From Clostridiales bacterium (lineage in GTDB: Bacteria; Bacillota; Clostridia; Lachnospirales; Lachnospiraceae): a DNA stretch of 64,000 nucleotides. Each line of letters opens with the position of its first letter. Within the stretch, counting starts at the first letter, position 1. Of this stretch, positions 1 through 8,518 are shown one piece after another. Under the pieces are notes generated by a model, which was given only the letters and a program-made list of their open reading frames with translations, searched no databases and was not told where the DNA came from. The position numbers were made by a program, and so were the translations under genes. The DNA is taken from positions 25,957 through 89,956 of the forward strand of contig JAJQAC010000064.1 in assembly GCA_021204025.1 (NCBI GenBank). Reading direction: 5' to 3'.

Positions 1-4
1 GTTT

Positions 5-901
5 ATGGCGTTTTTGTTATTACCCGGATGCGGAAAACTTATGGGGCAGAGGGATTCGGCACAGGAAGGAGAACAGATTTATCAGATTTATTATCTGAAT
101 TCGTCCGGAACCCGGATGACCGCTCAGGAATACCGTACGCAGACAGAGATCGGTGAGGCGTTGATTCAGGAATTGATGGAGCAGTTTTTAAATGTGCCGC
201 AGGATGTCGACTGTCAGACAGCTCTTTCCGGGAAAGCAGAGTATCTGGGATATAAGCAGGAGGACAGTGTCCTTTATCTGTATTTTGACAATAATTATAC
301 CAGTATGAAGGCCGATCGTGAGATTCTCTGCCGGGCTGCTCTGGTCCGGACGCTGACGCAGATACCCGGCGTAGAATTTATTAATATTTATGCGGGCGAA
401 CAGCCGCTGATGGATCGCAGCGGGATGCCGGTCGGGATGTTGGCCGCCGGTGATTTTATCGACAGTATCAGCGACGTGAATGCGTATGAAGAGACAGAGC
501 TTACGCTTTATTTCGCGGACGAGACGGGAGAAAAGCTGATCCCGGAGAAACGACAGGTCGTTTATAACATCAGCAATTCCCTGGAACGGGTAGTGGTGGA
601 GCAGTTGATCAGTGGTCCGCAGGCTCAGGGATTAAAGCCGGTGCTGGAACCACAGACAGAGCTTTTAAACATTTCCGTTAATGAAAATATCTGCTATATT
701 AATTTTGGTTCGTCGTTTCTTAATAATGCTCTGGAGGTGACGGCGGAGCTTCCGATCTACGCGATTGTCAATTCGCTGTCGGAGCTTTCCAGTGTTAACC
801 GTATCCAGATTACGGTGAATGGAGAGCAGAATGTGATGTTCCGGGAAACAGTATCCCTGAACGACCTTTTTGAACGAAATCTAGATTATCTGCAGCAGTG
901 A
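5..901 (+). CDS. GerMN-domain spore/germination lipoprotein, 5' end probably outside window
   Basis: Probable exported lipoprotein with two GerMN-type domains (about residues 40-140 and 165-285). GerM of Bacillus is needed for sporulation and germination. A lipobox-like L-L-P-G-C lies at residues 5-9, but only eight residues precede the Cys. That is too short for a signal peptide, and the frame is open to the first base, so the true start is probably upstream of the window. The protein is therefore likely 5'-truncated here. It ends 19 nt before comEC, so the two may be co-transcribed. The GerMN assignment rests on residue pattern; the exact role is inferred. Confidence 0.7.
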   Translation: MAFLLLPGCGKLMGQRDSAQEGEQIYQIYYLNSSGTRMTAQEYRTQTEIGEALIQELMEQFLNVPQDVDCQTALSGKAEYLGYKQEDSVLYLYFDNNYTSMKADREILCRAALVRTLTQIPGVEFINIYAGEQPLMDRSGMPVGMLAAGDFIDSISDVNAYEETELTLYFADETGEKLIPEKRQVVYNISNSLERVVVEQLISGPQAQGLKPVLEPQTELLNISVNENICYINFGSSFLNNALEVTAELPIYAIVNSLSELSSVNRIQITVNGEQNVMFRETVSLNDLFERNLDYLQQ

Positions 902-919
902 CAGGAGGGAAGAAACTGC

Positions 920-3403
920 GTGGAAAAACGACCGCTTTTCCTGTTTGCGGGAGGGTTCGTGCTTGGAGAGGTGCTGGGCCTGCATAATCAGACAGCGGTA
1001 AGGGTCCTGGCGGCAGCCGTGTTTACGGTGGCCATCGGATGGATGATGATAAATTCAGACAGTAAGAAAGTGAAAAAAACCGGAGAAGGATATCCACAAT
1101 TCCTTCTCCGGTTACGAAAGAAGAGCAGAGTCCGCAGGACAGGGCTGCTGCTTTTTTTCATTCTTTGCAGAGTCATACGCGGCGGATGGGAACGTCAGAT
1201 CTGGGAAAAAGAGACGGCGTTTGACCTGGACGGGGAGACGTGCGGTTTCACCGGAGTGGTGGAGGGTATCCGGGAGAGCAAAGACCGGTATGAGCTCCTG
1301 CTGCGGCCAGCGGTGTCTGAGCGGGGAGAATCTCTCCGTGGTCTGCTGGTTTATGTAGACCGTGGTCTGGCCGGAGAGCCGGCGATTGGGTTCCGGGTCC
1401 TTGTAAAGGGAAAGGTAAGGGCACTGGAGGCGGCGGGTAATCCGGGACAGTTTGACTATCGCAGTTATTACCGGGCGCAGAAGCTGGGATATCGCTTGAG
1501 CGCGGCGGAGTGCGATATTGTTGATCGACGTCAGAGGGTAAAAGACCGATATCAGGATGCGCTGCGCCGGTTATCCGTATATTTTGGAGATATTCTGGAT
1601 GAGTCGGCGGATGAGCAGGACGCGGGAGTCCTTAAGTCCATGCTGCTCGGAGATAAGAGCGGTCTGGATCCGGAGGTTCGTGATCGATATCAGAGAAACG
1701 GGATTGCTCATCTGCTGGCAATCAGTGGTCTGCACCTGTCACTGATCAGTATGGCAGTATATGGAATGCTGCGCAGAACCGGCAGTGGTTATGGAGTGGC
1801 TGGGGTGATCGGAGGGTTTGTCCTGATTGGTTTTTGTGTAATGACTGGCGGTTCGGCTTCTTCGGTCCGTGCGCTGGTGATGGTACTGTGCGGATATCTG
1901 GCGGCATATCTGGGACGCACCTATGACGTGCTGACAGCGCTTGGACTGGCGGGAATTCTGATCCTCTGGGACAGCCCGTGGCTGCTGACTCAGTCCGGAG
2001 TACAGTTGTCGTTTGCAGCTGTGGCCGGGATCGCGGCGGTGCAGGAGTCGAAGATGCTTCCGGTGCCGGTGGCTTTGCAGGCCGCGACTGTGCCGGTCAT
2101 TCTCTATCATTATTTTCAGCTTCCGCTCTATGGAATTCTGCTCAATCTGCTGGTACTTCCGCTGGTAGGAGGAGTCGTCGGTTCCGGAAGTCTCACGATT
2201 CTGTGCGGCCTTGGGAATCGGACAGCAGCACGTTTCCTTGCAGGGACGGCTCATGTAATCCTGCTGTGGTATGACTGGCTGTGTCGTTGGTTCCAGAAAC
2301 TGCCGGCTGCGAATCTGGTTCTGGGGAGACCGGCGGCGTGGCAGATCGGGGTATATTATGGGGGACTGATCATCTGGTTTTATTGTCTGAAGTGGTTCGA
2401 GGCGGGACAAAACGAAGAAATTCATGATCCGGCTAAAAAAGAGCAGGGAGAAAGGATATGTTTTCAAGGGACAGAAACTGACCGCGTAACAGAAAAGATT
2501 CGCAAGATGGTGCAAAAGATGCCCGGGACGGCGAAGAAACTCGTCATCCTGTGCGTACTGATGCTGGTTTTGCGGCCGCTGCCCATCCGTGATTTCCGGG
2601 TAACCTTTCTGGATGTGGGACAGGGAGACGGAATCTTCCTGCGGGGAGGCCATATATCGATTCTGGTAGACGGAGGCAGCAGCAGTGTGTCGGATCCGGG
2701 TGAAGACCGTCTGGAACCATATCTGAAATCCCAGGGTCTGACAGAAGTGGATTTCGCGATTGTCAGCCACGGGGATCAGGATCATATAAATGGACTGGAG
2801 TATCTGCTGGGCGAGGAGTCAGATATCCGGATTCGGAATCTGGTGCTGCCGGCGGCTGGTCGGGGAGATGAGGTTTATGAAGAACTTTGTGAAAAAGCAG
2901 CGGAAAAGGAAACTCAGATTTTCTGGATGGAAGCGGGAGACCGGATTGAGCAAGGAGAGCTGAAGATGATCTGTCTGTATCCGGAGGACGCACAGGGCAG
3001 CCCATCGGAAGAGAGAAATGACCATTCCCTGGTGATTCGCTGTGATTATGGGGATTTTCATATGCTGCTGACAGGAGACATGAGTATGGAGGGAGAAAAG
3101 GAGATTTTATCAAAGAGTGATCTGAGAAACCAGCTTGCGGATATTTGTACCCTGAAAATTGCTCATCATGGATCCGCGACAGCATCCGGAGAGGAGTGGC
3201 TGGATGCGGTATCTCCGCTGTGGGCTGTGATTTCATATGGAAAAGACAATCGGTACGGACATCCAAATGCCAGAGTGATAGAAGCACTGACAAAAAGGCA
3301 TATCATCATCTTTCAGACGGCGTTAGACGGCGCGGTGACACTGTGTACGGATGGAGAAAACATAGAATGGAGTACGTTTTTAAAAAAGGAAAATCCGGAT
3401 TAA
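920..3403 (+). CDS. comEC: ComEC/Rec2 family DNA-uptake channel protein
   Basis: Polytopic membrane protein of the ComEC/Rec2 family, which carries single-stranded DNA across the membrane in competent bacteria. The 827 residues show the usual order: N-terminal membrane segments and a DUF4131-like soluble region (to about 210), the multi-pass Competence domain (about 220-500, including the I-S-G-L-H-L motif), and a C-terminal metallo-beta-lactamase domain (about 555-810) with L-D-V-G-Q-G-D, S-H-G-D-Q-D-H and A-H-H-G-S. GTG start with AGGAGGGA at 903-910. No comEA lies nearby, so whether the host is competent is unknown; ComEC is common in Clostridia regardless. Confidence 0.93.
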   Translation: MEKRPLFLFAGGFVLGEVLGLHNQTAVRVLAAAVFTVAIGWMMINSDSKKVKKTGEGYPQFLLRLRKKSRVRRTGLLLFFILCRVIRGGWERQIWEKETAFDLDGETCGFTGVVEGIRESKDRYELLLRPAVSERGESLRGLLVYVDRGLAGEPAIGFRVLVKGKVRALEAAGNPGQFDYRSYYRAQKLGYRLSAAECDIVDRRQRVKDRYQDALRRLSVYFGDILDESADEQDAGVLKSMLLGDKSGLDPEVRDRYQRNGIAHLLAISGLHLSLISMAVYGMLRRTGSGYGVAGVIGGFVLIGFCVMTGGSASSVRALVMVLCGYLAAYLGRTYDVLTALGLAGILILWDSPWLLTQSGVQLSFAAVAGIAAVQESKMLPVPVALQAATVPVILYHYFQLPLYGILLNLLVLPLVGGVVGSGSLTILCGLGNRTAARFLAGTAHVILLWYDWLCRWFQKLPAANLVLGRPAAWQIGVYYGGLIIWFYCLKWFEAGQNEEIHDPAKKEQGERICFQGTETDRVTEKIRKMVQKMPGTAKKLVILCVLMLVLRPLPIRDFRVTFLDVGQGDGIFLRGGHISILVDGGSSSVSDPGEDRLEPYLKSQGLTEVDFAIVSHGDQDHINGLEYLLGEESDIRIRNLVLPAAGRGDEVYEELCEKAAEKETQIFWMEAGDRIEQGELKMICLYPEDAQGSPSEERNDHSLVIRCDYGDFHMLLTGDMSMEGEKEILSKSDLRNQLADICTLKIAHHGSATASGEEWLDAVSPLWAVISYGKDNRYGHPNARVIEALTKRHIIIFQTALDGAVTLCTDGENIEWSTFLKKENPD

Positions 3404-3419
3404 TTCCGGGATTTTTCCT
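3386..3419. terminator. Hairpin between convergent genes, likely bidirectional terminator
   Basis: An imperfect hairpin (arms about 3388-3398 and 3405-3417) has an A-run on its left and a T-run on its right. It sits across the convergent ends of comEC and the minus-strand regulator, whose stop codons overlap by 4 nt. This arrangement could terminate transcription in both directions. Confidence 0.5.
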
Positions 3420-3732
3420 GCTCAAATACAGACTTTAATATCGTCAGAGCAATATTCTGTATGGAAGGCGAGGTGGTTTCCCACAGAGCTTCCACTTCTC
3501 TGATCTGGCTGATTTCATTTGTGGATAGATCATCCTGCAGCAGATAATCCGGAGAGACGCCCAGGGCGTTGCAGATATCGATAAAGACCGGGAGACTGGG
3601 CGTTTTGACGCCGCCTTCAATTTGACGAAGATAAACAGAGTTGATATTGCACAACTCTGCAAGCTGTTCTGCAGTTAACCGACGGTCATTTCTGGCCGAT
3701 TTAATTTGTTTGCCCAGTCCTTGTACATTCAT
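3400..3732 (-). CDS. XRE-family helix-turn-helix regulator
   Basis: A 110-residue DNA-binding protein. An XRE/Cro-type HTH covers about residues 6-62 (L-G-K-Q-I-K-S-A-R start, recognition region near I-N-S-V-Y-L-R-Q-I-E-G-G). A short C-terminal helical tail (66-110) may dimerise. The ATG at 3732 fits the family start. It is convergent with comEC and divergent from the 3878 gene across a 145-bp AT-rich region, a normal place for its operator. Targets are unknown. Confidence 0.85.
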   Translation of the reverse strand: MNVQGLGKQIKSARNDRRLTAEQLAELCNINSVYLRQIEGGVKTPSLPVFIDICNALGVSPDYLLQDDLSTNEISQIREVEALWETTSPSIQNIALTILKSVFEQEKSRN

Positions 3733-3877
3733 GAATTCACCTATTATTATAAGCCTTTAGCTTTGGTAATGTCTGCTAAAAGATTAAATTAGCATTGTGG
3801 AATTTAACAGATTCTGATAGACTATGCAATATAAGCCATAAGGTAACAAATATCCAAATTTGGGGCAGGTGGAAGCT

Positions 3878-4288
3878 ATGAGAGACGATTCCGGAGCTAA
3901 GGTGGAACGAATTTTATCGATTTATACAAGGTTAAAAGAAGGAGGCGTCATTGATAAAGCAAAGGAGCTTGCCGCGCTGGGGATATCGGAGAGAACGCTG
4001 CAACGTGATATTGCGGACATTCAGGCATTCTTAAGTAACCGGATCAATGAAAATGGTAAGATGCAGGAGATCCGGTATGAGCGGTCGACCGGCAGATACC
4101 GACTGGTTACAAGGACAGAAAAGCAGCTGAATCCGCAGGAACTGCTGGTTATCTGTCAGTCGTTGCTGGAGGGAAGTTCCCTGGCGCGCGAGGAACGGTT
4201 GCCGATCCTTTATAAACTGTTAAATAACTGTGATGAGGGTCGGGAACGAGATCAGATCAGGGATATGATTGCGAAGGAACAGGAATGA
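3878..4288 (+). CDS. Small HTH protein resembling the N-terminus of DeoR/WYL regulators
   Basis: A winged helix of the DeoR/HTH_11 type spans about residues 8-65 (I-S-E-R-T-L-Q-R-D-I-A-D-I recognition helix). It is followed by a short region like the linker of WYL-domain regulators (Y-E-R-S-T-G-R-Y-R-L). The full WYL sensor domain is missing, so the 136-residue protein is either a truncated member or a stand-alone repressor. The ATG at 3878 is chosen over the TTG at 3860 because AGGTGG at 3867-3872 precedes it. A plausible promoter (TTGTGG, 17 nt, TAGACT) lies around 3797-3825. Confidence 0.7.
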   Translation: MRDDSGAKVERILSIYTRLKEGGVIDKAKELAALGISERTLQRDIADIQAFLSNRINENGKMQEIRYERSTGRYRLVTRTEKQLNPQELLVICQSLLEGSSLAREERLPILYKLLNNCDEGRERDQIRDMIAKEQE

Positions 4289-4315
4289 TGGACAGGGAAT
4301 TATGAAATGAAGTCG

Positions 4316-4344
4316 TTGCAGAATCGGCAAATTCCTGCTATGAT
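4316..4344 (+). promoter_or_regulatory. Strong sigma-A promoter with extended -10
   Basis: TTGCAG at 4316-4321 and TATGAT at 4339-4344 are separated by 17 nt, with TGC immediately before the -10. Predicted start near 4351. The first likely stop of this transcript is the hairpin and T-run ending at 4438. Confidence 0.6.
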
Positions 4345-4350
4345 GGGACA

Positions 4351-4438
4351 GGAAACAAGGAAACTTGTGGAACCGGTTCGGGGTCAGGAAAGAGGATTTC
4401 CGGTGTTTTCTGGAGACAGGAGCCGGTATCCTCTTTTT
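4351..4438 (+). ncRNA. Candidate small RNA or terminated leader, about 88 nt
   Basis: This stretch is bounded by the promoter at 4316-4344 and by a terminator-like hairpin (arms about 4391-4403 and 4421-4432, followed by five T). It has no convincing ORF. It may be a free small RNA or an attenuated leader of the 4658-pepF genes. No known riboswitch consensus was recognised. Confidence 0.35.
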
Positions 4439-4613
4439 ATCTTATAGGAAAGTTCGTCCTATAAGATAAAAAGTCTCCGACGGATCGCACTGCGGTGGAA
4501 AGGAAGATGTCGCTGCCGCGTCTACGCTCCGCTTCGGTCGTTGCTAAACGTGTGCCACTGGCACACAGCAACCGCCGCAGGCGAGAATTTCGCTTTGCGA
4601 AATTCTTTGTTTT
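4433..4613. repeat. Composite hairpin repeat, copy 1
   Basis: Four parts are visible. First, a perfect palindrome around 4435-4473. Second, a conserved single-stranded block (about 4474-4514) shared almost base for base with 61669-61710. Third, a nested hairpin at about 4551-4574 (GTTGCT arm, then GTGTGCC/GGCACAC). Fourth, a 9-bp hairpin at about 4585-4607 with a TTT loop, followed by a T-rich tail. The copy at 61630-61741 keeps parts 1, 2 and 4. The region between the 3878 and 4658 genes holds no other gene. Confidence 0.7.
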
Positions 4614-4657
4614 ATATCTGTTCGGAAAACTTCAGCGGATGACAGAGAAGGAACTTT

Positions 4658-5350
4658 ATGGAACATAATGAATATTTTAAAAAAGCACTTTCTGATTTTA
4701 CCTTTGACGCAGCGAGCGGGGGAGCGATCCGCCATCTGGCGGACTGCGGGTATACGCCGCAGCAAATCTTAAAAATGCTGGATTTTCCGACGCCTTATGA
4801 ACGGATTCAGGATGAGGTATGGAAGCATTTTGTGGATAACCGGACATTAATACTAGAAGAATCGGGGATCGGACATACAGCCGGGAACTATGAGTTTGTG
4901 ACGGAATATGACGCTTACGGAAAAAGGAGTTTTCGCAAAGTCCGCGTCGGTGAAAAAGAGAACAGAATCTTTTCCTGGGACGAAAGAACGTATCAGGAAG
5001 AACGGGATGGTCCTTTGAGAACATTTCTGGCTTTGAAATGTGAAGAAAATACAGAGAAAGATGGGAAAATAAGAGGACGAAACAGCGGGATACAGGCTTA
5101 TATTTCCTGTGATTTCGGACTGCAGAGTTATCGTGATGCAAAACGTTTTGTCCGGTCACTTGACAGACTGGAGGAAGCAGAGCGGGATTATATCCTGGGG
5201 CTTCCCTGGGAGAAAAGAACCGTGTATCACCGACTGGATGAGCGTATGAGAAGGATTGCGGCCGGGCTTTACGGGGAAGGCTCTTATCATGCGGATGTTT
5301 ATCTGATTCAGACGCGGGAAAAGATACGGATTGAGGAGGCGGATTTATGA
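4658..5350 (+). CDS. Uncharacterised protein translationally coupled to pepF
   Basis: A 230-residue soluble protein that I do not recognise. There is no signal peptide or membrane segment. It is rich in charged residues and aromatic positions, with a helical N-terminus (T-P-Q-Q-I-L-K-M-L-D-F-P-T-P-Y-E-R-I) and a C-terminal region rich in E/R. Its stop overlaps the pepF start (ATGA at 5347-5350), suggesting coupled translation and perhaps a shared role, but nothing in the sequence shows what that role is. The upstream 369 bp carry the promoter, small-RNA candidate and repeat listed separately. Confidence 0.8.
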   Translation: MEHNEYFKKALSDFTFDAASGGAIRHLADCGYTPQQILKMLDFPTPYERIQDEVWKHFVDNRTLILEESGIGHTAGNYEFVTEYDAYGKRSFRKVRVGEKENRIFSWDERTYQEERDGPLRTFLALKCEENTEKDGKIRGRNSGIQAYISCDFGLQSYRDAKRFVRSLDRLEEAERDYILGLPWEKRTVYHRLDERMRRIAAGLYGEGSYHADVYLIQTREKIRIEEADL

Positions 5351-7155
5351 TAAAGAGATCGGAAGCAGCAGAAAGGGACACCTGGAAGCTGGAGGATATG
5401 CTCGCTTCGGATGAGGCATGGGAGGAACTTTATACGGAGGCGGCCGGGGAACTGACTGTCTATGAAGAATTTAAGGGGAGACTGGCGGAGTCGGCGGATA
5501 TCCTGTGTCGCTGCCTGACTTTTGATGATCGTTCTTCTCAGAAAATGGAGCTTTTATATGTTTACGCGAAAATGCGCCTGGATCAGGACGCGTCGGAGCA
5601 GAAATATCAGGATTTCTTTGCCAGAGCGCAGTCACTGTCATTTCAGGCGGCGCAGGCGTCGTCCTTTATGGCACCGGAGATTCTGGCAATGCCGCAGGAA
5701 CTGCTGGAGGAATATCAGCGGTCGGATCCGGGCATCAGCCGCTTCCGACGTTCTCTGGAGATACTGACGGCAAAGAGGGAACATACGCTTTCAGAAGAAA
5801 TGGAAAATATGCTGGCGGCATCTTATGAGGCAACCCAGGGGGCGTCGCAGATCTTTGGTATGTTCAATAACGCAGATATCCGGTTCCCGGTAATCATGGA
5901 TGCGGATGGAAAAAATGTGCAGATCACACATGGAAACTATATCGCGCTGCTGGAGAATCAGGATCGAAGGGTACGCAGGGACGCCTTTGAAGGAATGTAC
6001 AGCGTCTATCGTCAGTTTTCCAATACACTGGCGGCGGCTTTTGCGTCTAATGTCAAACAGGCAATTTTTTACGCGATGGCCAGAAAATATGCTTCCAGCC
6101 GGGAATATATGCTCGCAGAGAATGAAGTGCCGGTGCAGGTTTATGATAACCTGGTGTCTGCAGTGAGAGAAGCATTGCCGAAAATGCATCGGTATGTGTC
6201 GTTAAGAAAACGGATGCTGAAGGTGGATGAACTTCATATGTATGATCTGTATGTGCCGCTGGTGGCGTCCTATGACAGAAAATATACCTTTAAAGAAGCA
6301 AAGGATCTCGTAAAAGAGGGACTTGCCCCGCTCGGAGAAGAATATGGACAGATCCTGCAGGAAGGCTTTGATCACCGCTGGATCGACGTCTATGAGAATG
6401 AAGGAAAGCGAAGCGGAGCATATTCGTGGGGCGTATATGGATGCCATCCCTATGTGCTGATGAATTTTCACGGAACGTTAAATGATGTCTTTACGCTGGC
6501 ACATGAGATGGGACACTCGATTCATTCCTGGTACTCCGATCACAATCAGACTTATACAGATGCCGGCTACAAGATCTTCGTCGCGGAAGTGGCCTCCACC
6601 TGCAACGAGGCACTGCTGATCCGCCATCTGATTGCAGAAAGCAAAAACAGAGAGGAAAAAGCATATCTGATCAATCATTTTCTGGAAACCTTCCGGGGAA
6701 CACTGTATCGCCAGACCATGTTTGCCGAATTTGAGCGTGAAACACACGCAATGGCCGAACGTGGGGAGAGTTTGACGGCACAGGGTCTGTGTGAGTACTA
6801 TCACAGACTGAATGCAGATTATTTCGGTCCGGACATGACAGTAGACGCATCGATCGATTATGAATGGGCGCGAATCCCACATTTTTACACACCGTTTTAT
6901 GTTTATCAGTACGCAACCGGATTCAGTGCGGCAGTCGCGATCAGCAGCCGGATCCTGCGGGGAGAGCCGGGCACATTGGAAGGATACCGTCGTTTCCTGA
7001 GCGGCGGATGTTCACAAAAGCCGGTAGAACTGCTGAAATTATGCGATATCGATATGTCAACTCCGGAGCCTGTACGCGAAGCACTGGCATTTTTTGACGA
7101 ACTGTTGGATGAATTTGAGGATATTCTTCCCTCTCAGGGACGGACCGTTCGCTGA
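5347..7155 (+). CDS. pepF: Oligoendopeptidase F, M3 family metallopeptidase
   Basis: Cytoplasmic zinc oligopeptidase that cleaves short peptides, in the M3B (PepF) family. The 602-residue length is typical. The zinc motif H-E-M-G-H lies at about residues 385-389, with a downstream Glu in F-V-A-E-V-A-S-T-C-N-E (about 410-420) as third ligand. The N-terminal helical PepF domain spans about 110-190, and the conserved Y-x-x-P-F-Y-V-Y-Q-Y-A-T-G substrate region lies near 515-528. It overlaps the preceding gene by 4 nt, with a ribosome site (GGAGG) inside that gene. Confidence 0.95.
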   Translation: MIKRSEAAERDTWKLEDMLASDEAWEELYTEAAGELTVYEEFKGRLAESADILCRCLTFDDRSSQKMELLYVYAKMRLDQDASEQKYQDFFARAQSLSFQAAQASSFMAPEILAMPQELLEEYQRSDPGISRFRRSLEILTAKREHTLSEEMENMLAASYEATQGASQIFGMFNNADIRFPVIMDADGKNVQITHGNYIALLENQDRRVRRDAFEGMYSVYRQFSNTLAAAFASNVKQAIFYAMARKYASSREYMLAENEVPVQVYDNLVSAVREALPKMHRYVSLRKRMLKVDELHMYDLYVPLVASYDRKYTFKEAKDLVKEGLAPLGEEYGQILQEGFDHRWIDVYENEGKRSGAYSWGVYGCHPYVLMNFHGTLNDVFTLAHEMGHSIHSWYSDHNQTYTDAGYKIFVAEVASTCNEALLIRHLIAESKNREEKAYLINHFLETFRGTLYRQTMFAEFERETHAMAERGESLTAQGLCEYYHRLNADYFGPDMTVDASIDYEWARIPHFYTPFYVYQYATGFSAAVAISSRILRGEPGTLEGYRRFLSGGCSQKPVELLKLCDIDMSTPEPVREALAFFDELLDEFEDILPSQGRTVR

Positions 7156-7200
7156 TAAACATTGCTGAGAAATATTCTTCCAGAAAGGAAAAAAGACAAT

Positions 7201-7701
7201 ATGGAATACTGGGACATTTATGATAAAAATAAACGCAGAACCGGCCGTCTCATGAAAAAAAATGACTGGATCTTAAAAGACGGAGAATATCATCTGTCAG
7301 TTCTTGGCGCAGTTATGCGCCCGGACGGGAAATTCCTGATTACGCAGCGGGTGCTGACGAAACCCTGGGCTCCCGGCTGGTGGGAGATCCCCGGAGGGGC
7401 TGTGCAGGCAGGCGAGACCTCTGAGGCGGCGGTACTCCGCGAAGTGAGAGAAGAGACCGGACTGGACGTGTCAGACGCGGCGGGCGGCTATGTTTTCAGC
7501 TATCATCGGGAAAATCCGGGGGAAGGAGACAATTATTTTGTCGATATCTATCGTTTTGTCATAGACTTTGACGAGAGTGATGTGAAAATTCAGGAGGAAG
7601 AAGTCCTGGGAAGCTGCCTTGCGACGAGCGCGCAGATCCGGGCGTTAGCCGAGCAGGGGATTTTCCTGCATTATGACAGTATCCGGCAGATATTTGAATA
7701 A
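7201..7701 (+). CDS. NUDIX hydrolase
   Basis: A 166-residue pyrophosphohydrolase of the NUDIX superfamily. The Nudix box is complete: G-G-A-V-Q-A-G-E-T, then R-E-V-R-E-E-T-G (about residues 65-87). The N-terminus ([12 protein letters not shown]) resembles the IDI-like/YfcD subgroup, whose substrate is unsettled. The ATG at 7201 is preferred over the in-frame TTG at 7162 because AAAGGA lies 7-12 nt upstream. It lies in a run of plus-strand genes with short spacing and may be co-transcribed with pepF and trmO. Confidence 0.88.
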   Translation: MEYWDIYDKNKRRTGRLMKKNDWILKDGEYHLSVLGAVMRPDGKFLITQRVLTKPWAPGWWEIPGGAVQAGETSEAAVLREVREETGLDVSDAAGGYVFSYHRENPGEGDNYFVDIYRFVIDFDESDVKIQEEEVLGSCLATSAQIRALAEQGIFLHYDSIRQIFE

Positions 7702-7735
7702 CGGGTAACCGGTGAAGGAGAGCAGGCGAGTAACG

Positions 7736-8422
7736 ATGGAATGGAAAACGATTGCGCATATTGAGACTGATTTTCCGGAGAAATTCGGCATCCCCCGTCA
7801 GAGTACGCTGGTACCGGAACTGACGGGAACCATTGTCTTTGAGCCGGAGTATCGTCAGCCGGAAGCACTGCGGGGGATCGACGGGTATGATTACCTGTGG
7901 CTCCTCTGGCAGTTTGAGGTGCCGGAGCGAGACGGCTGGTCGGCTACTGTGAAGCCGCCGCGGCTGGGAGGCAATGCGCGTATGGGCGTGTTTGCGACGC
8001 GTTCGCCCTTTCGCCCCAATCCGATCGGGCTGTCGTGTGTCCGGCTGGAGTCGGTCGAGTGGGAGAGCAGACGCGGACCGTTGCTGCATGTATCGGGGAT
8101 TGATCTGCGGGATCAGACGCCGCTTTATGACATCAAGCCATATCTTCCTTATGTAGACAGTCATCCGGGAGCAAGAGGCGGGTTTGCCGAAGAAGTAAAA
8201 GGCGAGCGTCTGCAGGTCATTTTCCCGGAGGAACTTCTGATGCGGCTGCCCGCAGATAAACGGGAGGCGATCCGAAAGACGCTGGCACAGGATCCGAGAC
8301 CGTCCTATCAGGACGATCCGGAACGGGTGTATGGTGTAGCCTATGCCGGAGCCAATATCCGTTTTCGCGTGGATGGAGCCATACTGACGGTGATTGATCT
8401 GTCAGAGTTTGAAGGAGCATAA
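7736..8422 (+). CDS. trmO: tRNA (adenine(37)-N6)-methyltransferase TrmO
   Basis: A 228-residue member of the TrmO/TsaA (YaeB) family, which methylates N6 of t6A37 in threonine tRNAs using S-adenosylmethionine. The family signature R-S-P-F-R-P-N-P-I-G-L-S is present near residues 89-100, with D-Y-L-W-L-L-W upstream and the D-I-K-P-Y-L-P-Y-V-D motif at about 132-141. The ATG at 7736 gives M-E-W-K-T-I, matching family starts better than the in-frame GTG at 7712. mtaB elsewhere in the window modifies the same t6A37 base. Confidence 0.9.
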   Translation: MEWKTIAHIETDFPEKFGIPRQSTLVPELTGTIVFEPEYRQPEALRGIDGYDYLWLLWQFEVPERDGWSATVKPPRLGGNARMGVFATRSPFRPNPIGLSCVRLESVEWESRRGPLLHVSGIDLRDQTPLYDIKPYLPYVDSHPGARGGFAEEVKGERLQVIFPEELLMRLPADKREAIRKTLAQDPRPSYQDDPERVYGVAYAGANIRFRVDGAILTVIDLSEFEGA

Positions 8423-8518
8423 TTCTGACAGATGATGGAATTATTGTATGGACAGCAGGTCGTCTGACTGAGAATTTGCGTCTTTTGCTTTCTGCAGCAT
8501 GGAGTGGCAGAGAAATGA

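Noticed and set aside
1739..2785. Minus-strand open frame of 348 codons opposite comEC
   Set aside because: Same reason: antisense to a conserved gene, rich in Arg/His/Gln/Pro from reversed codons, no domain.
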